NCBI RefSeq assembly: GCF_000428985.1 | Contig: NZ_AUAZ01000026.1 | Coordinates: forward strand, 1 to 55,384 | Source: Marinobacterium litorale DSM 23545 | GTDB taxonomy: Bacteria > Pseudomonadota > Gammaproteobacteria > Pseudomonadales > Balneatricaceae | Reading direction: 5' to 3' | DNA length: 55,384 bases | Part shown: piece after piece, positions 32,301 through 40,124 of the stretch | Numbering within the stretch: position 1 is the first letter of the stretch | Layout of the letters: the number at the start of each line of letters is the position of its first letter | Program-made: the position numbers and the translations under genes | The notes under the pieces: model-generated | What the model was told of the DNA's origin: nothing | Seen by the model: the letters and a program-made list of their open reading frames with translations, nothing else | Databases searched by the model: none

Positions 32301-32742
32301 GATCAAACGCGACATTGAACGTCACCGGATACCGGCACACTACCTCTGCTTTGAGATCACCGAGACCGCCGCCATGTCAGACCCGGAAGCGGCTCGCGCG
32401 TTCATCAATGAGCTGAAGTCGCTGGGCTGTCGTTTTGCACTGGATGATTTCGGCAGCGGCCTCTCCTCTTTCGGTTATCTGAAAAAACTGCCGGTGGATT
32501 ATCTGAAGATCGACGGTATTTTCATTCGCGACCTGGCCAATAACGAGATTGACCAGGCGATGGTGGCATCGATTAACAACATCGCTCATATCATGGGTCT
32601 CAAGACCGTCGCAGAATTTGTCGAAGATAAGAAAACACTGGGACTGCTGCGTCAGATAGGCGTCGACTTCGCACAGGGATACCTGCTCAGCGCACCCAGC
32701 CCTCTGGAGCAGTTGGGACAGGTCCGCGTGATGCCTCGCTGA
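29329..32742 (+). CDS. Ammonium transporter fused to PAS-PAS-GGDEF-EAL
   Basis: A 1137-residue fusion. Residues 1 to about 395 form an Amt channel with 11 membrane segments; the pore histidines appear conserved (STVVHSLGGW and ATPVHLAAGIWGTL). A short helical linker leads to two PAS domains (about 440-565 and 575-700), a GGDEF domain (about 705-865) and an EAL domain (about 880-1125). The cyclase motif is intact (GGDEF 786-790) with an RxxD inhibitory site (RQND). The EAL motif reads EIF (E918), but NLSG, EITE, DDFG, LKID and QGY are kept. The likely job is to sense or pass ammonium and set cyclic-di-GMP. The start is GTG 29329 after AGGGAG. The gene lies amid allantoin and urea genes. Confidence 0.93.
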   Translation: MSDQQAFNALWLMIAAVLVLVMQGGFLCLESGLTRSKNAINVALKNAFDLLVTTVLFWLVGFNLMFGAHQGFDLDFSLIAADFSSLSFWTASFFFFQLTFCATAATIVSGAIAERTRFSTYVLLTALIALIVYPGFGHLAWGGALSGPAGWLGAQGFVDFAGSTVVHSLGGWVALAAIIVVGPRKGRFVDGKVNQIPGSNLPFAMLGMMFFIIGWIGFNGGSTLEFSEAIPGIIVNTLIAATVGGITGMLLGHYQPVGNQTSQLTINGTLAGLVAITAGCHAVSTLEAALIGGVGALCMRLTELLLIRLKLDDAISATPVHLAAGIWGTLAVALFGDASVLGTGLTRPEQLLVQIKGILICGAWAFSLSLAFLLVLRRFTPLRVTDAAEDEGLNSSEHGASTELTDLLNAMNEQERSGNTERAVPVEPFTEVGQIAKKYNQVMSKLNRMVARTRLILRDMRDGVITFSEQGIITSVNPGAESIFGRKHHQLVGQSVGVLLHEECRALYPRIQTDKLFVLIATSQNEGPHELIGRDGAGQPLQIEVTTSASPTEEGVQYSAVIRDIGERKRMEERLHRHSELAQVTLEAITEAVITCDADMKTVYLNPVAKTLTGWRPDDAFGQPIDQVIRLQHEAGDNVSIAALCRDSEPAGEYRQLRLLGANGERALVQLNCAPLRDASGRGVGWVIAMQDITQNSELQAKLTFQAVHDALTGLINRREFERRLDQLIIAARADKTEHLICYLDLDQFKLVNDTCGHRAGDALLRQLSQELKPILRQNDTFARLGGDEFGILLGNCPVERGRLIAEQLRQTVKDFRFPWEGQVFSVGVSIGLVPFGPDCESLDELLSLADAACYAAKDAGRNRVHLYEPDDSELSHRKGQMQWAANIQQAIDTDRFRLFFQTIEPLKPDTAAAPHIEIFVRMLDERNSLIPPGAFVPAAERYDLMPQIDQWVIRNTLAWLGDRLHAENNPIQCAINLSGVSIGNVECLEAIKRDIERHRIPAHYLCFEITETAAMSDPEAARAFINELKSLGCRFALDDFGSGLSSFGYLKKLPVDYLKIDGIFIRDLANNEIDQAMVASINNIAHIMGLKTVAEFVEDKKTLGLLRQIGVDFAQGYLLSAPSPLEQLGQVRVMPR

Positions 32743-32825
32743 TTTAGCAAAGCGGCCACTGTCACCGTGACGCAACCTGTTGGGGCTAAGCTGGGTGAGC
32801 GTTGAATACCCAGTGGAGCCCGTTG

Positions 32826-35516
32826 ATGCCATCCTCCTTCTACCGCGATATTCGCGACCAATACGAACATTTCCTCAGTAAGGCCGATGGCGGTGTGGAT
32901 ACCCATAACCGCCTGCGGATCGATCTGCATTGCCATGACCGCAACAGCGATATCCCTGATGAGCTTTGGGGCCGGTTACTGCGGCTACCCGAAACCTGGC
33001 TGGAAACCGATCAATTGGTGAACGCACTAAACCGCGCCGGAACCGACCTTATAACCGTTACCAACCACAATAATGCACGCTCCTGCTGGTCGCTGATTGA
33101 AGCGGGCCAATCGGTACTCACCGGCTGTGAGTTCACCTGTCACTTTCCCGGCGAGGCGCTCAGCGTCCATGTACTGATCTATGGATTTTCTCCGCAACAG
33201 GAGCAGATGCTGAACGACTTGCGCCACGACATTTACGCGTTCTGTGCCTATGCCCGTCAGCAGGACCTGCCCACGGTACTGCCCCACCCCCTGTTTTTTT
33301 ACAGTCATGGCAACCGCGTATCCACCGAGGTTCTGGAGCGCTTTGCACTGCTGTTCGAGCGCTTTGAAGTCCTCAACGGCCAGCGCGGCTACTGGCAGAA
33401 CTTGCTGACGCTACGCTGGGTACAGAGCCTGACGCCTGAGAAGATCGATCGTTGGGCACGCAAGCATAACCTGAATCCCTACGATTACTGTCGCGATCCC
33501 TATCGCAAACGACTGACCGGCGGCTCCGATGATCATAACGGTCTCTTTGCCGGTCGCTGCGGCACGCTGCTGGAGATCCCGGACCTGCAAGCCAGGCTAT
33601 CGGCCGGAGCAAGCAAGGCCGAGCTGGCGCTGGAGGCGCTGAAAGACGGACGCATCGCCCCCTACGGGTTTGTCGGCGAGGAGGAAAAACTGACCACCAC
33701 CTTCCTGGACTACTTCGCTCAAGTGGTACTCAATATGGAAGATCCGGGCCTGATACGAATGTTGTTGCACAAGGGCTCGCTGAAGGATCGTTTAATCTGC
33801 CTGGGCCTGAGCAATGTGCTGCAGGAACTGAAGCGGCACAAATACACACTCACCTTTCTGGATACCTTTCATCAGGCACTCAAGGGTAAAAAGCCCAAGA
33901 TGCTGGTTAATCTCGGCGTTTCCAGTGAATTTAAACCCACCCTTAAACTGATCAAGCAGATCGCACGCACGCAGCGCGACACCCCCGAACGGTTTCCGGA
34001 AGTGCTGCGTGAAGCGATACCGGACCTGCATCGACAGATCAGTAAAACATTCTTCAGCCGTGTTCATGACGAGCTGGATAAGCTGGACACCCACGCCCTG
34101 TCATCAATCCCGGTCGACGAGATGGTCCGTATGCTGGAGGTGCCCTCCTACTTCCGGGCGCTGTTCTCATCGGAGAAGAGTAACGGGCGGGATATGTCAC
34201 AGGTGGATCTGGCAAAGCTGCTGGACAAGCTCACTTTTCCGGCCCTATCGGCCGGAGTTGTCGCTGGCGCCGCCTTCGCCAGTACCCGTGTTCTCTACAG
34301 TAACCGAAGATTCCTGGATCAGCTTGCTGAGCAGCTGGAAATACCCGGTCATCCGCAACGGATTCTCTGGCTAACCGACACCTTTGCGGATCGCAACGGG
34401 GTTTCCTCCGCCCTGCGCGACACCCTGACCCAGGTGCAGGAGAAAGGACTGCCGATCGATCTGCTGGTATGTCACCCCACTCTCAAACCGCAACCGCACC
34501 TCCAGGTGATCCGCCCTATCAGCTCGTTTGACTTCAACCAGCTGGGCGAGCAAACCATCCATGTACCGGACCTGCTCGAGGTGCAGAAACTGTTCGAACA
34601 GGGCGGCTATGACCGCATTATCTGCTCCACCGAACTCTGCATGGGGCCCGTGGCCCTCTATCTAAAGCATGCCTACTCGGTACCGGCGTGGTTCTATATG
34701 CACACAGACTGGCTGGAGTTTATCAACCGAAAGACGGGGCTGGATCACCACTTTCAGGATCGCATTCGCCGCCTGATTCGTGCATTTTATCATCAGTTCG
34801 ACGGAATCTTTGCGCTGAATGATGAACACCGCTCCTGGCTGACGGGCCCGGAAATAGACCTGCCTGAGGAACGGGTCAAACTCACCGCTCACTGGGCAAA
34901 TACCAGCACCTCAACCGCAAGCCTGGTACCGCGCGTTGAGAATGATCATCCGATCCTGCTGTATGTAGGCCGCCTGAGCGAAGAGAAAGGAGTGATGGAT
35001 CTGGCCCCTATCTGGCAGCAGATCAGGGAAGCGCATCCCGGTGCCCAGCTCTGGGTTGCCGGCAGCGGACCGGCGGAAAAGAAGCTGCGCAAAAAGCTGC
35101 CCGAGGCGATGTTTTTCGGCTGGCTGGAGCAGTCCCAGATCCCTCAGCTTTACCAGCAGGCCGATCTGCTGCTGCTTCCTTCCCGTTTCGACACCTTCGG
35201 GTGCGTCATTCTGGAAGCGATGCGTTCGGGTTTGCCCACTCTGGCATACAACTGCAAAGGACCCGCTTCGATCATCCAGGCCGGTCGCAGTGGACTGCTG
35301 GCGAACTCTCTGGACGACATGGCGGAACAGGCGGTGGCCTATCTCGCCAACCCCGGCGCCCAGGGTAATCTGAGAGTGGGCGCCCTGGCACGCTGCCTGG
35401 ATTACGCGCCCGAGCGCATCCTGAGCGATCTGCTACGGGACATGGGAATGGAGCCGCCGGTCAGGTTGACCAGATCCGAGGCGGCACTGCAGCTCGCCCC
35501 GCCAACAACGGCCTGA
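32826..35516 (+). CDS. PHP-domain / GT4 glycosyltransferase fusion
   Basis: A protein of about 896 residues. The N-terminal quarter is a PHP-type metal-dependent phosphoesterase domain, with RIDLHCHDRNS, VTNHNNA, GCEFTC, LPHPLFF and GGSDDHNG supplying the metal-binding His/Asp/Glu set. The middle (about 300-500) is helical and unassigned. The C-terminal 400 residues form a GT4-type glycosyltransferase: a Rossmann start LWLTDTFADRNGVSSALRDTL, then YVGRLSEEKGVMDLAPIW and the donor-site part LPSRFDTFGCVILEAMRSGLPTLAY. It starts at ATG 32826 with GGAG eight bases upstream. It may make a surface glycan or glycolipid. Its 3' end overlaps the ureD end by 56 bases. Confidence 0.85.
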   Translation: MPSSFYRDIRDQYEHFLSKADGGVDTHNRLRIDLHCHDRNSDIPDELWGRLLRLPETWLETDQLVNALNRAGTDLITVTNHNNARSCWSLIEAGQSVLTGCEFTCHFPGEALSVHVLIYGFSPQQEQMLNDLRHDIYAFCAYARQQDLPTVLPHPLFFYSHGNRVSTEVLERFALLFERFEVLNGQRGYWQNLLTLRWVQSLTPEKIDRWARKHNLNPYDYCRDPYRKRLTGGSDDHNGLFAGRCGTLLEIPDLQARLSAGASKAELALEALKDGRIAPYGFVGEEEKLTTTFLDYFAQVVLNMEDPGLIRMLLHKGSLKDRLICLGLSNVLQELKRHKYTLTFLDTFHQALKGKKPKMLVNLGVSSEFKPTLKLIKQIARTQRDTPERFPEVLREAIPDLHRQISKTFFSRVHDELDKLDTHALSSIPVDEMVRMLEVPSYFRALFSSEKSNGRDMSQVDLAKLLDKLTFPALSAGVVAGAAFASTRVLYSNRRFLDQLAEQLEIPGHPQRILWLTDTFADRNGVSSALRDTLTQVQEKGLPIDLLVCHPTLKPQPHLQVIRPISSFDFNQLGEQTIHVPDLLEVQKLFEQGGYDRIICSTELCMGPVALYLKHAYSVPAWFYMHTDWLEFINRKTGLDHHFQDRIRRLIRAFYHQFDGIFALNDEHRSWLTGPEIDLPEERVKLTAHWANTSTSTASLVPRVENDHPILLYVGRLSEEKGVMDLAPIWQQIREAHPGAQLWVAGSGPAEKKLRKKLPEAMFFGWLEQSQIPQLYQQADLLLLPSRFDTFGCVILEAMRSGLPTLAYNCKGPASIIQAGRSGLLANSLDDMAEQAVAYLANPGAQGNLRVGALARCLDYAPERILSDLLRDMGMEPPVRLTRSEAALQLAPPTTA

Positions 35517-36309
35517 CAGCGCTCCAGATCGCAGATAACAGCCGCAGCATGGGCTCCGTACCGGGGCCCAGAAGGCGAACGGCAATCACGCCATCAACCC
35601 ATGTCGCACCGGCTTCCAATCCGCTTGAGTGGGCTTCGACCTGCGCCCTGACCTGATCGAGTATCTCGTCGGCGCGGGACGGGTCCCAACCCGGCACGAT
35701 CAGCATGGTCGCCTGCATCGGGTAACCGCGCATACCGGAGGCCGCCTGAATCAGGCGCTCCCCCTGAGTGCGAAGCTGGTCAATCAGCACCAGTTCGCCA
35801 TCAATCGACAGCCGGGTGGATGCGTTGACCGCTCCGGTATCAAACGCCTCACTGATGGCGGGTCGACCCAAACACTGCATATCCCAACCGATAAACGCCG
35901 CCCCGGACTCAAGCTCAATGCGGGTTTCGACCTGCGCCCGGGCATCAGGGAAGAAGATATTTTCCTGGGGCATCCATTCCAGCAGCCCCCCTGCTGCGAC
36001 CTCAAGGGTTTGCACCTGGGTTGCCAGACGACCACCGGAGCGGTAGAACTTGGTCGCACCGGGTGTTGTAATCAGGGCTTTGGCATCGGCCTCCACCGCA
36101 ATCCGAATATCCAGGCTGTCACTCCCAACCACCCCGCCCGGCGGGTGCAGCAGATAGGTGTGACACACCTCGCCTTCCGGGTAAAACGGGCGCTGGACTG
36201 CCAGAGGGCCGTGCCGCTCACGTTCGATTATTCGAGTACAACCGCCGCGCTGTGCGTACCTGAGCCGCAGCAGCGCTTCCCAGCCAGCGGGCTTGGCTAA
36301 CATATTCAT
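35461..36309 (-). CDS. ureD: Urease accessory protein UreD
   Basis: A 282-residue accessory protein that binds apo-urease and channels nickel from UreG through UreF. The family opening is seen in WEALLRLRYAQRGGCTRIIERERHGPLAVQRPFYPEGEVCHTYLLHPPGGVVGSDSLDIRI, with later LITTPGATKFYRS, LEWMPQENIFF and GWDMQCLGRPAISE. It is complete but stands apart from the other urease genes: allantoicase, the RpiR regulator, puuE, the amt fusion and a glycosyltransferase lie between. It converges with the glycosyltransferase gene with a 56-base overlap. No sigma-54 match was found in its 86-base upstream gap. Confidence 0.95.
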   Translation of the reverse strand: MNMLAKPAGWEALLRLRYAQRGGCTRIIERERHGPLAVQRPFYPEGEVCHTYLLHPPGGVVGSDSLDIRIAVEADAKALITTPGATKFYRSGGRLATQVQTLEVAAGGLLEWMPQENIFFPDARAQVETRIELESGAAFIGWDMQCLGRPAISEAFDTGAVNASTRLSIDGELVLIDQLRTQGERLIQAASGMRGYPMQATMLIVPGWDPSRADEILDQVRAQVEAHSSGLEAGATWVDGVIAVRLLGPGTEPMLRLLSAIWSAVRPLLAGRAAVPPRIWST

Positions 36310-36396
36310 CCTTCATCCCTTATCCATGCCCGCCTTAAAACCGGCAGGCCTACCCCTCGTCTAACGTACATACTATACAGGGTGTTATTCGGTTGC

Positions 36397-38544
36397 TCAC
36401 TGCGTTGAGACTTCAAACGAGCCCACCAGCTGCTGCAGTTTATCGGCGGTAATCCGGGTCTGATCAGAGCTGGTCTGCAGGGCTCGGATCGACGCGCGCA
36501 TCTCTGTACTGATCTGCGAGACGCCCTGCGCCGTCTCGCCATTACGCTGACTGTTCTCATCGATATGCTTGATGATATCGAACATCTGCTCGACCAGATC
36601 GTGCAGGCGGGCGTTATCGGCAGATGCATCCTGGGTCATCCGCAGGTTCTGGTCCACATCTTCAACCCCCTTTTCCATAAACCGAACGGCATCACCGCTT
36701 TCGTTCTGAATGCTTTCGATCTTGCTGCCGATATCCTGAGCTGCGGCTTCTGTCCGCGCAGCCAGCCGTCGTACCTCATCGGCCACCACCGAAAAGCCCC
36801 GCCCATGCTCGCCGGCACGCGCGGCCTCGATGGCTGCATTCAGGGCCAGCAGATTGGTCTGCGCCGTAATATCCGTGATCACATCGACAATCTCACCAAT
36901 CTCCGAGGTGCTCTCATTCAGACCCTGAACACGCTGCGCGGAGGTCTCCACCACATCGCGTATGGTCTGGGTGCCGGCACGTGCGCTTTCGTAGCTGCGA
37001 CGCGCTTCCTCGACCACCTCTTCCATCGCCTGGCGCATTTCGCCTGCGGTAATGGAGGCTCGGGAGATATCTTCCAGCTGCTGGGAGACCAGCCCCATCA
37101 TTTCGTCGATCGCCTGATTCACTTTATTGGCCGAGTGGTGGGCGACCTGGTTGCGCGACTGCATGATGTTGCTGTTCTTCTCGACCCCGTCAGCGGCTTT
37201 GATCACCTGACCGACGATAGCATCCAGATTATCGACAAAGCTGTTGATCCAGCGCGACAGATCGTTGGTCTCATCATTGGACATACGCTCGGTATCGATA
37301 CGCTGGCGCAGATTTCCCTCGCCTTCGGCTAGCGTCCGAATCACATCGGTCATCCGTCCCATCCGGCGCGCCAACCGCTTGGGTCCAAAAGCCATATAGC
37401 CGAGCGCGGCAACTGCCATCATACCGCCCTGCATCAAGTAGGAGGACCAGTCCGGCATCTCGACCAGATGCTGAATTGCTGAACTGACACCCCAGGCGCC
37501 ACCGATCATGAGCGTCAGCAGTCGACCTTGCTTATAGCTGACGGAACGACGGCGGTACACCTCCTCCAGATCGGCTTCGCACATCATCCCCCAGCGGTCG
37601 GGGGACCCGGGCATCTGAAAGGTTACCCCTTTACCGATCACCGGAATGTGCCGGTAATCGGAGTAACCGGGGTAGAGAATATAGAGATTTTCACCGTTAC
37701 GGATCGTCTCTCGAACCCCGGGATGAAGCTGACCGGTAGCCGGGTCGGTAAAACGGATCTCGAACTCGGTGTGCTTGCGGACCTGAACAGTCCCGAAGTC
37801 GGTATGGATACCGCTTTTCAGGTTCTCGCCGTGGGCAAAGGTATCATCCTCAAAGCGCGAACGTGACAAAGCGATCCCCTGAGCGATGGACCGGTCGAAG
37901 TGGGACTCCACCATGAACAGATAGTTGTCGCCGGACTCGGGATAGATATGACCGGCTTCACGTTGAATCAGATCACCGATGACATCGTTCGGCACCCGAC
38001 CACACAAACAGCCTTTCACCTCGGAGTCGATAATCAGCGGTTGATAGAACATCAGCGTGACCTGATCATGAAACTTGGAGCTTGAAGGACCGATCTGCTC
38101 GGTCAGCGGATCGGTATACGGGCCGTGCAGGAACGGCCTTTTCAGCCCTTCTGACAAGGCTTTTTCATCACGAACTACAGAACCCGCGCGCCCTGCAAGC
38201 GTGGAGTGGGCGATCTGACCGTCAGCTCGGACAAAAAACAGCTCCGAGAAATCATCAGCCTGTTTCAGCTTGGCGTTAAACAGATCGGCATCGATCTCCG
38301 GGTAGTGATCCGCCAACTGATCAGCCAGGCTCTCCAGATGGCTCCACTGAGTGCGCGCCCAGCGTTGAAGCAGTCCCACCCGAATCCGGGCGACACCCTC
38401 AAAGGTATGCTCAAGCACCTCGGTGGCATCGCGGTTCAGCCAGCAGGACCAGCGCATCTTCAGTTTTCCGGTCGCCCCGAGCCAGGGTAGCCAGCGGCGT
38501 TCAGCGGGGGACAGGTTCATCTGGTGGCTTTTAAGCGACTTCAT
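36397..38544 (-). CDS. Methyl-accepting chemotaxis protein, unusual topology
   Basis: A chemoreceptor of about 715 residues. The signalling end is standard: the conserved hairpin with [40 protein letters not shown] lies at about residue 545. What is odd is the front: there is no membrane span near the N-terminus. A sensor-like region of about 330 residues (with [14 protein letters not shown] and [23 protein letters not shown], cache-like) comes first, then two closely spaced membrane segments ([39 protein letters not shown]), a HAMP-like part and the signalling domain. It thus seems to sense in the cytoplasm or lacks a leading span. Start ATG 38544 has GAGG eight bases upstream. Confidence 0.88.
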   Translation of the reverse strand: MKSLKSHQMNLSPAERRWLPWLGATGKLKMRWSCWLNRDATEVLEHTFEGVARIRVGLLQRWARTQWSHLESLADQLADHYPEIDADLFNAKLKQADDFSELFFVRADGQIAHSTLAGRAGSVVRDEKALSEGLKRPFLHGPYTDPLTEQIGPSSSKFHDQVTLMFYQPLIIDSEVKGCLCGRVPNDVIGDLIQREAGHIYPESGDNYLFMVESHFDRSIAQGIALSRSRFEDDTFAHGENLKSGIHTDFGTVQVRKHTEFEIRFTDPATGQLHPGVRETIRNGENLYILYPGYSDYRHIPVIGKGVTFQMPGSPDRWGMMCEADLEEVYRRRSVSYKQGRLLTLMIGGAWGVSSAIQHLVEMPDWSSYLMQGGMMAVAALGYMAFGPKRLARRMGRMTDVIRTLAEGEGNLRQRIDTERMSNDETNDLSRWINSFVDNLDAIVGQVIKAADGVEKNSNIMQSRNQVAHHSANKVNQAIDEMMGLVSQQLEDISRASITAGEMRQAMEEVVEEARRSYESARAGTQTIRDVVETSAQRVQGLNESTSEIGEIVDVITDITAQTNLLALNAAIEAARAGEHGRGFSVVADEVRRLAARTEAAAQDIGSKIESIQNESGDAVRFMEKGVEDVDQNLRMTQDASADNARLHDLVEQMFDIIKHIDENSQRNGETAQGVSQISTEMRASIRALQTSSDQTRITADKLQQLVGSFEVSTQ

Positions 38545-38802
38545 TGCATACCTCATCAAGAAAATGACGGAGACAACAAAGCAAGCTCTGAGCCAAAAAG
38601 GTGCACTATAAAACAGACACTTAGAGGACTAAAACCCGCATGAACGCACCATAGAAGCGCAAACTGATTATTATTTAGACGATTTCAGGTTTTATTTGGT
38701 GCGTTTTTATAACCATTCATTATAAATGGGCATTATTCCTACCAGTGATAAATTTTTATTTCCACCTATTGCAGACAAAACAAAGCCATGCACCAAAATC
38801 GA
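38545..38802. other. AT-rich intergenic region between chemoreceptor and puuB
   Basis: No gene is visible in these 258 bases. The inverted repeat AACGCACCA (38643-38651) and TGGTGCGTT (38697-38705) is exact, with a T run right after the second arm (38704-38708). Further GGTGC/GCACC half-motifs lie near 38600 and 38790. It probably contains the chemoreceptor promoter and the end of the puuB transcript. No certain promoter boxes could be assigned. Confidence 0.4.
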
Positions 38803-40095
38803 TCATAGACCGAGACGATCTCGTAGCGTGTAGTACCAGGCCCCCAATGCACTGAACGGCGCCTGGAGCAAGTGCCCGCCGGGAAACGGGTAATGCCGCA
38901 GCGAGGCAAATGCATCGAATCGGCGAGTGTTTCCGCCAATCGCCTCACTCAAGATCCGCCCAGCCAGGTGGGTGTAGGTCACACCATGGCCGCTGCAACC
39001 CTGGGAATACAGAATATTGTTGCCCAGACGCCCCACTTGAGGCAGACGTGAAAGCGTCATCAGGAAATTGCCGGTCCAGCGGTATTCGATATTCACACCG
39101 TCAAGCTGAGGAAAGGTGCGCAGCATCTTGGGCCGTATCAGCCGATCGATGTCCGCCGGATCGCGGGCACCATAGACAACCCCTCCGCCATAGAGCAGCC
39201 GCCGGTCTGCAGAAAGACGGTAGTAATCGAGCAGGTAGTTACAATCTTCGACACACTCGCCACCGGGTATCAAGGAGGCAGCCAGCGTGTCAGGCAGGGG
39301 CTCGGTCGCGATCATCTGGGTGCCACAGGGCATCGATTTGGCCTTGAGTTCGGGCACCAAACCCCCGAGATAGGCGTTACCGGCGATTACCAGAACACGT
39401 GCCCGAATCTGTCCATGAGCGGTGCGAACCACCGGCCTGACACCGCGTTCGATGGCGATCACTTCAGACTGTTCATAGATTCGGCCACCCAGTTTCTGTA
39501 CTGCCCGAGCCTCGCCCAGTGCGAGATTCAGCGGATGAATATGACCGCTCCCCTGATCCAGCAGTCCCCCGACATAGCGCTGTGTCGCGACTTTGTCCCG
39601 TATTCCGTCGCCATCGAGCAGCTGGAGTTGCTTATAGCCATAGCGCTCCCAGAGCGCCTTCTGCCTGGTCAGTTCCTCCATTTGCCGGCTGTTCAGGGCC
39701 GCAAAAATACCGCCCTGCTTCAGATCACACTGAATGTCATAGCGGTCGATCAACTCACGGATAATCCGGCCGCCTTCAAAGGCCATAGCACCAAGTTCAG
39801 TGGCCACTCGCGCACCTGCCGTGCGCTCGATCACATCGATATCCCGGCTATAGCTGTTAACGATCTGGCCGCCATTGCGCCCGGATGCGCCCCAACCCAC
39901 CCTTGCCGCTTCAACAACGGTCACATCGTGCCCCTGCTCCAGCAGATGCAGTGCGGTCGAGAGCCCCGTGTAACCGGCGCCTATGACACAGACTTCGGTC
40001 TCCTGATCCCCTTCAAGGGCGGGTGCCTGAAGCGGATTGTTCGCGGAAGCCGCATAGTAAGACGGGGGATAACGGGTATCGCTGATACTGGCCAT
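38803..40095 (-). CDS. puuB: FAD-dependent gamma-glutamylputrescine oxidase-like protein
   Basis: A 430-residue flavoprotein of the DAO family. The FAD-binding N-terminus is clear (EVCVIGAGYTGLSTALHLLEQGHDVTVVEAARVGWGASGRNGGQI), and the PuuB/OrdL-like parts LYGGGVVYGARDPADIDRLI, YRWTGNFLMTLSRLPQVGRLGNNILYSQGCSGHGVTYTHLAGRILSEAI follow. PuuB oxidises gamma-glutamylputrescine to the aldehyde, releasing ammonia and peroxide. It is 29 bases behind a PuuA-type ligase on the same strand, which supports the polyamine role. Related amines as substrates cannot be excluded. Confidence 0.88.
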   Translation of the reverse strand: MASISDTRYPPSYYAASANNPLQAPALEGDQETEVCVIGAGYTGLSTALHLLEQGHDVTVVEAARVGWGASGRNGGQIVNSYSRDIDVIERTAGARVATELGAMAFEGGRIIRELIDRYDIQCDLKQGGIFAALNSRQMEELTRQKALWERYGYKQLQLLDGDGIRDKVATQRYVGGLLDQGSGHIHPLNLALGEARAVQKLGGRIYEQSEVIAIERGVRPVVRTAHGQIRARVLVIAGNAYLGGLVPELKAKSMPCGTQMIATEPLPDTLAASLIPGGECVEDCNYLLDYYRLSADRRLLYGGGVVYGARDPADIDRLIRPKMLRTFPQLDGVNIEYRWTGNFLMTLSRLPQVGRLGNNILYSQGCSGHGVTYTHLAGRILSEAIGGNTRRFDAFASLRHYPFPGGHLLQAPFSALGAWYYTLRDRLGL

Positions 40096-40124
40096 GACAG
40101 GCTCTCCGCAACAAAACGACGCAG

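Noticed and set aside
38700-38715. Sigma-54 promoter (TGGTTATAAAAACGCA) for the chemoreceptor
   Set aside because: GG-N10-GC spacing is right but the TT before GC and most of the CACG part are missing.
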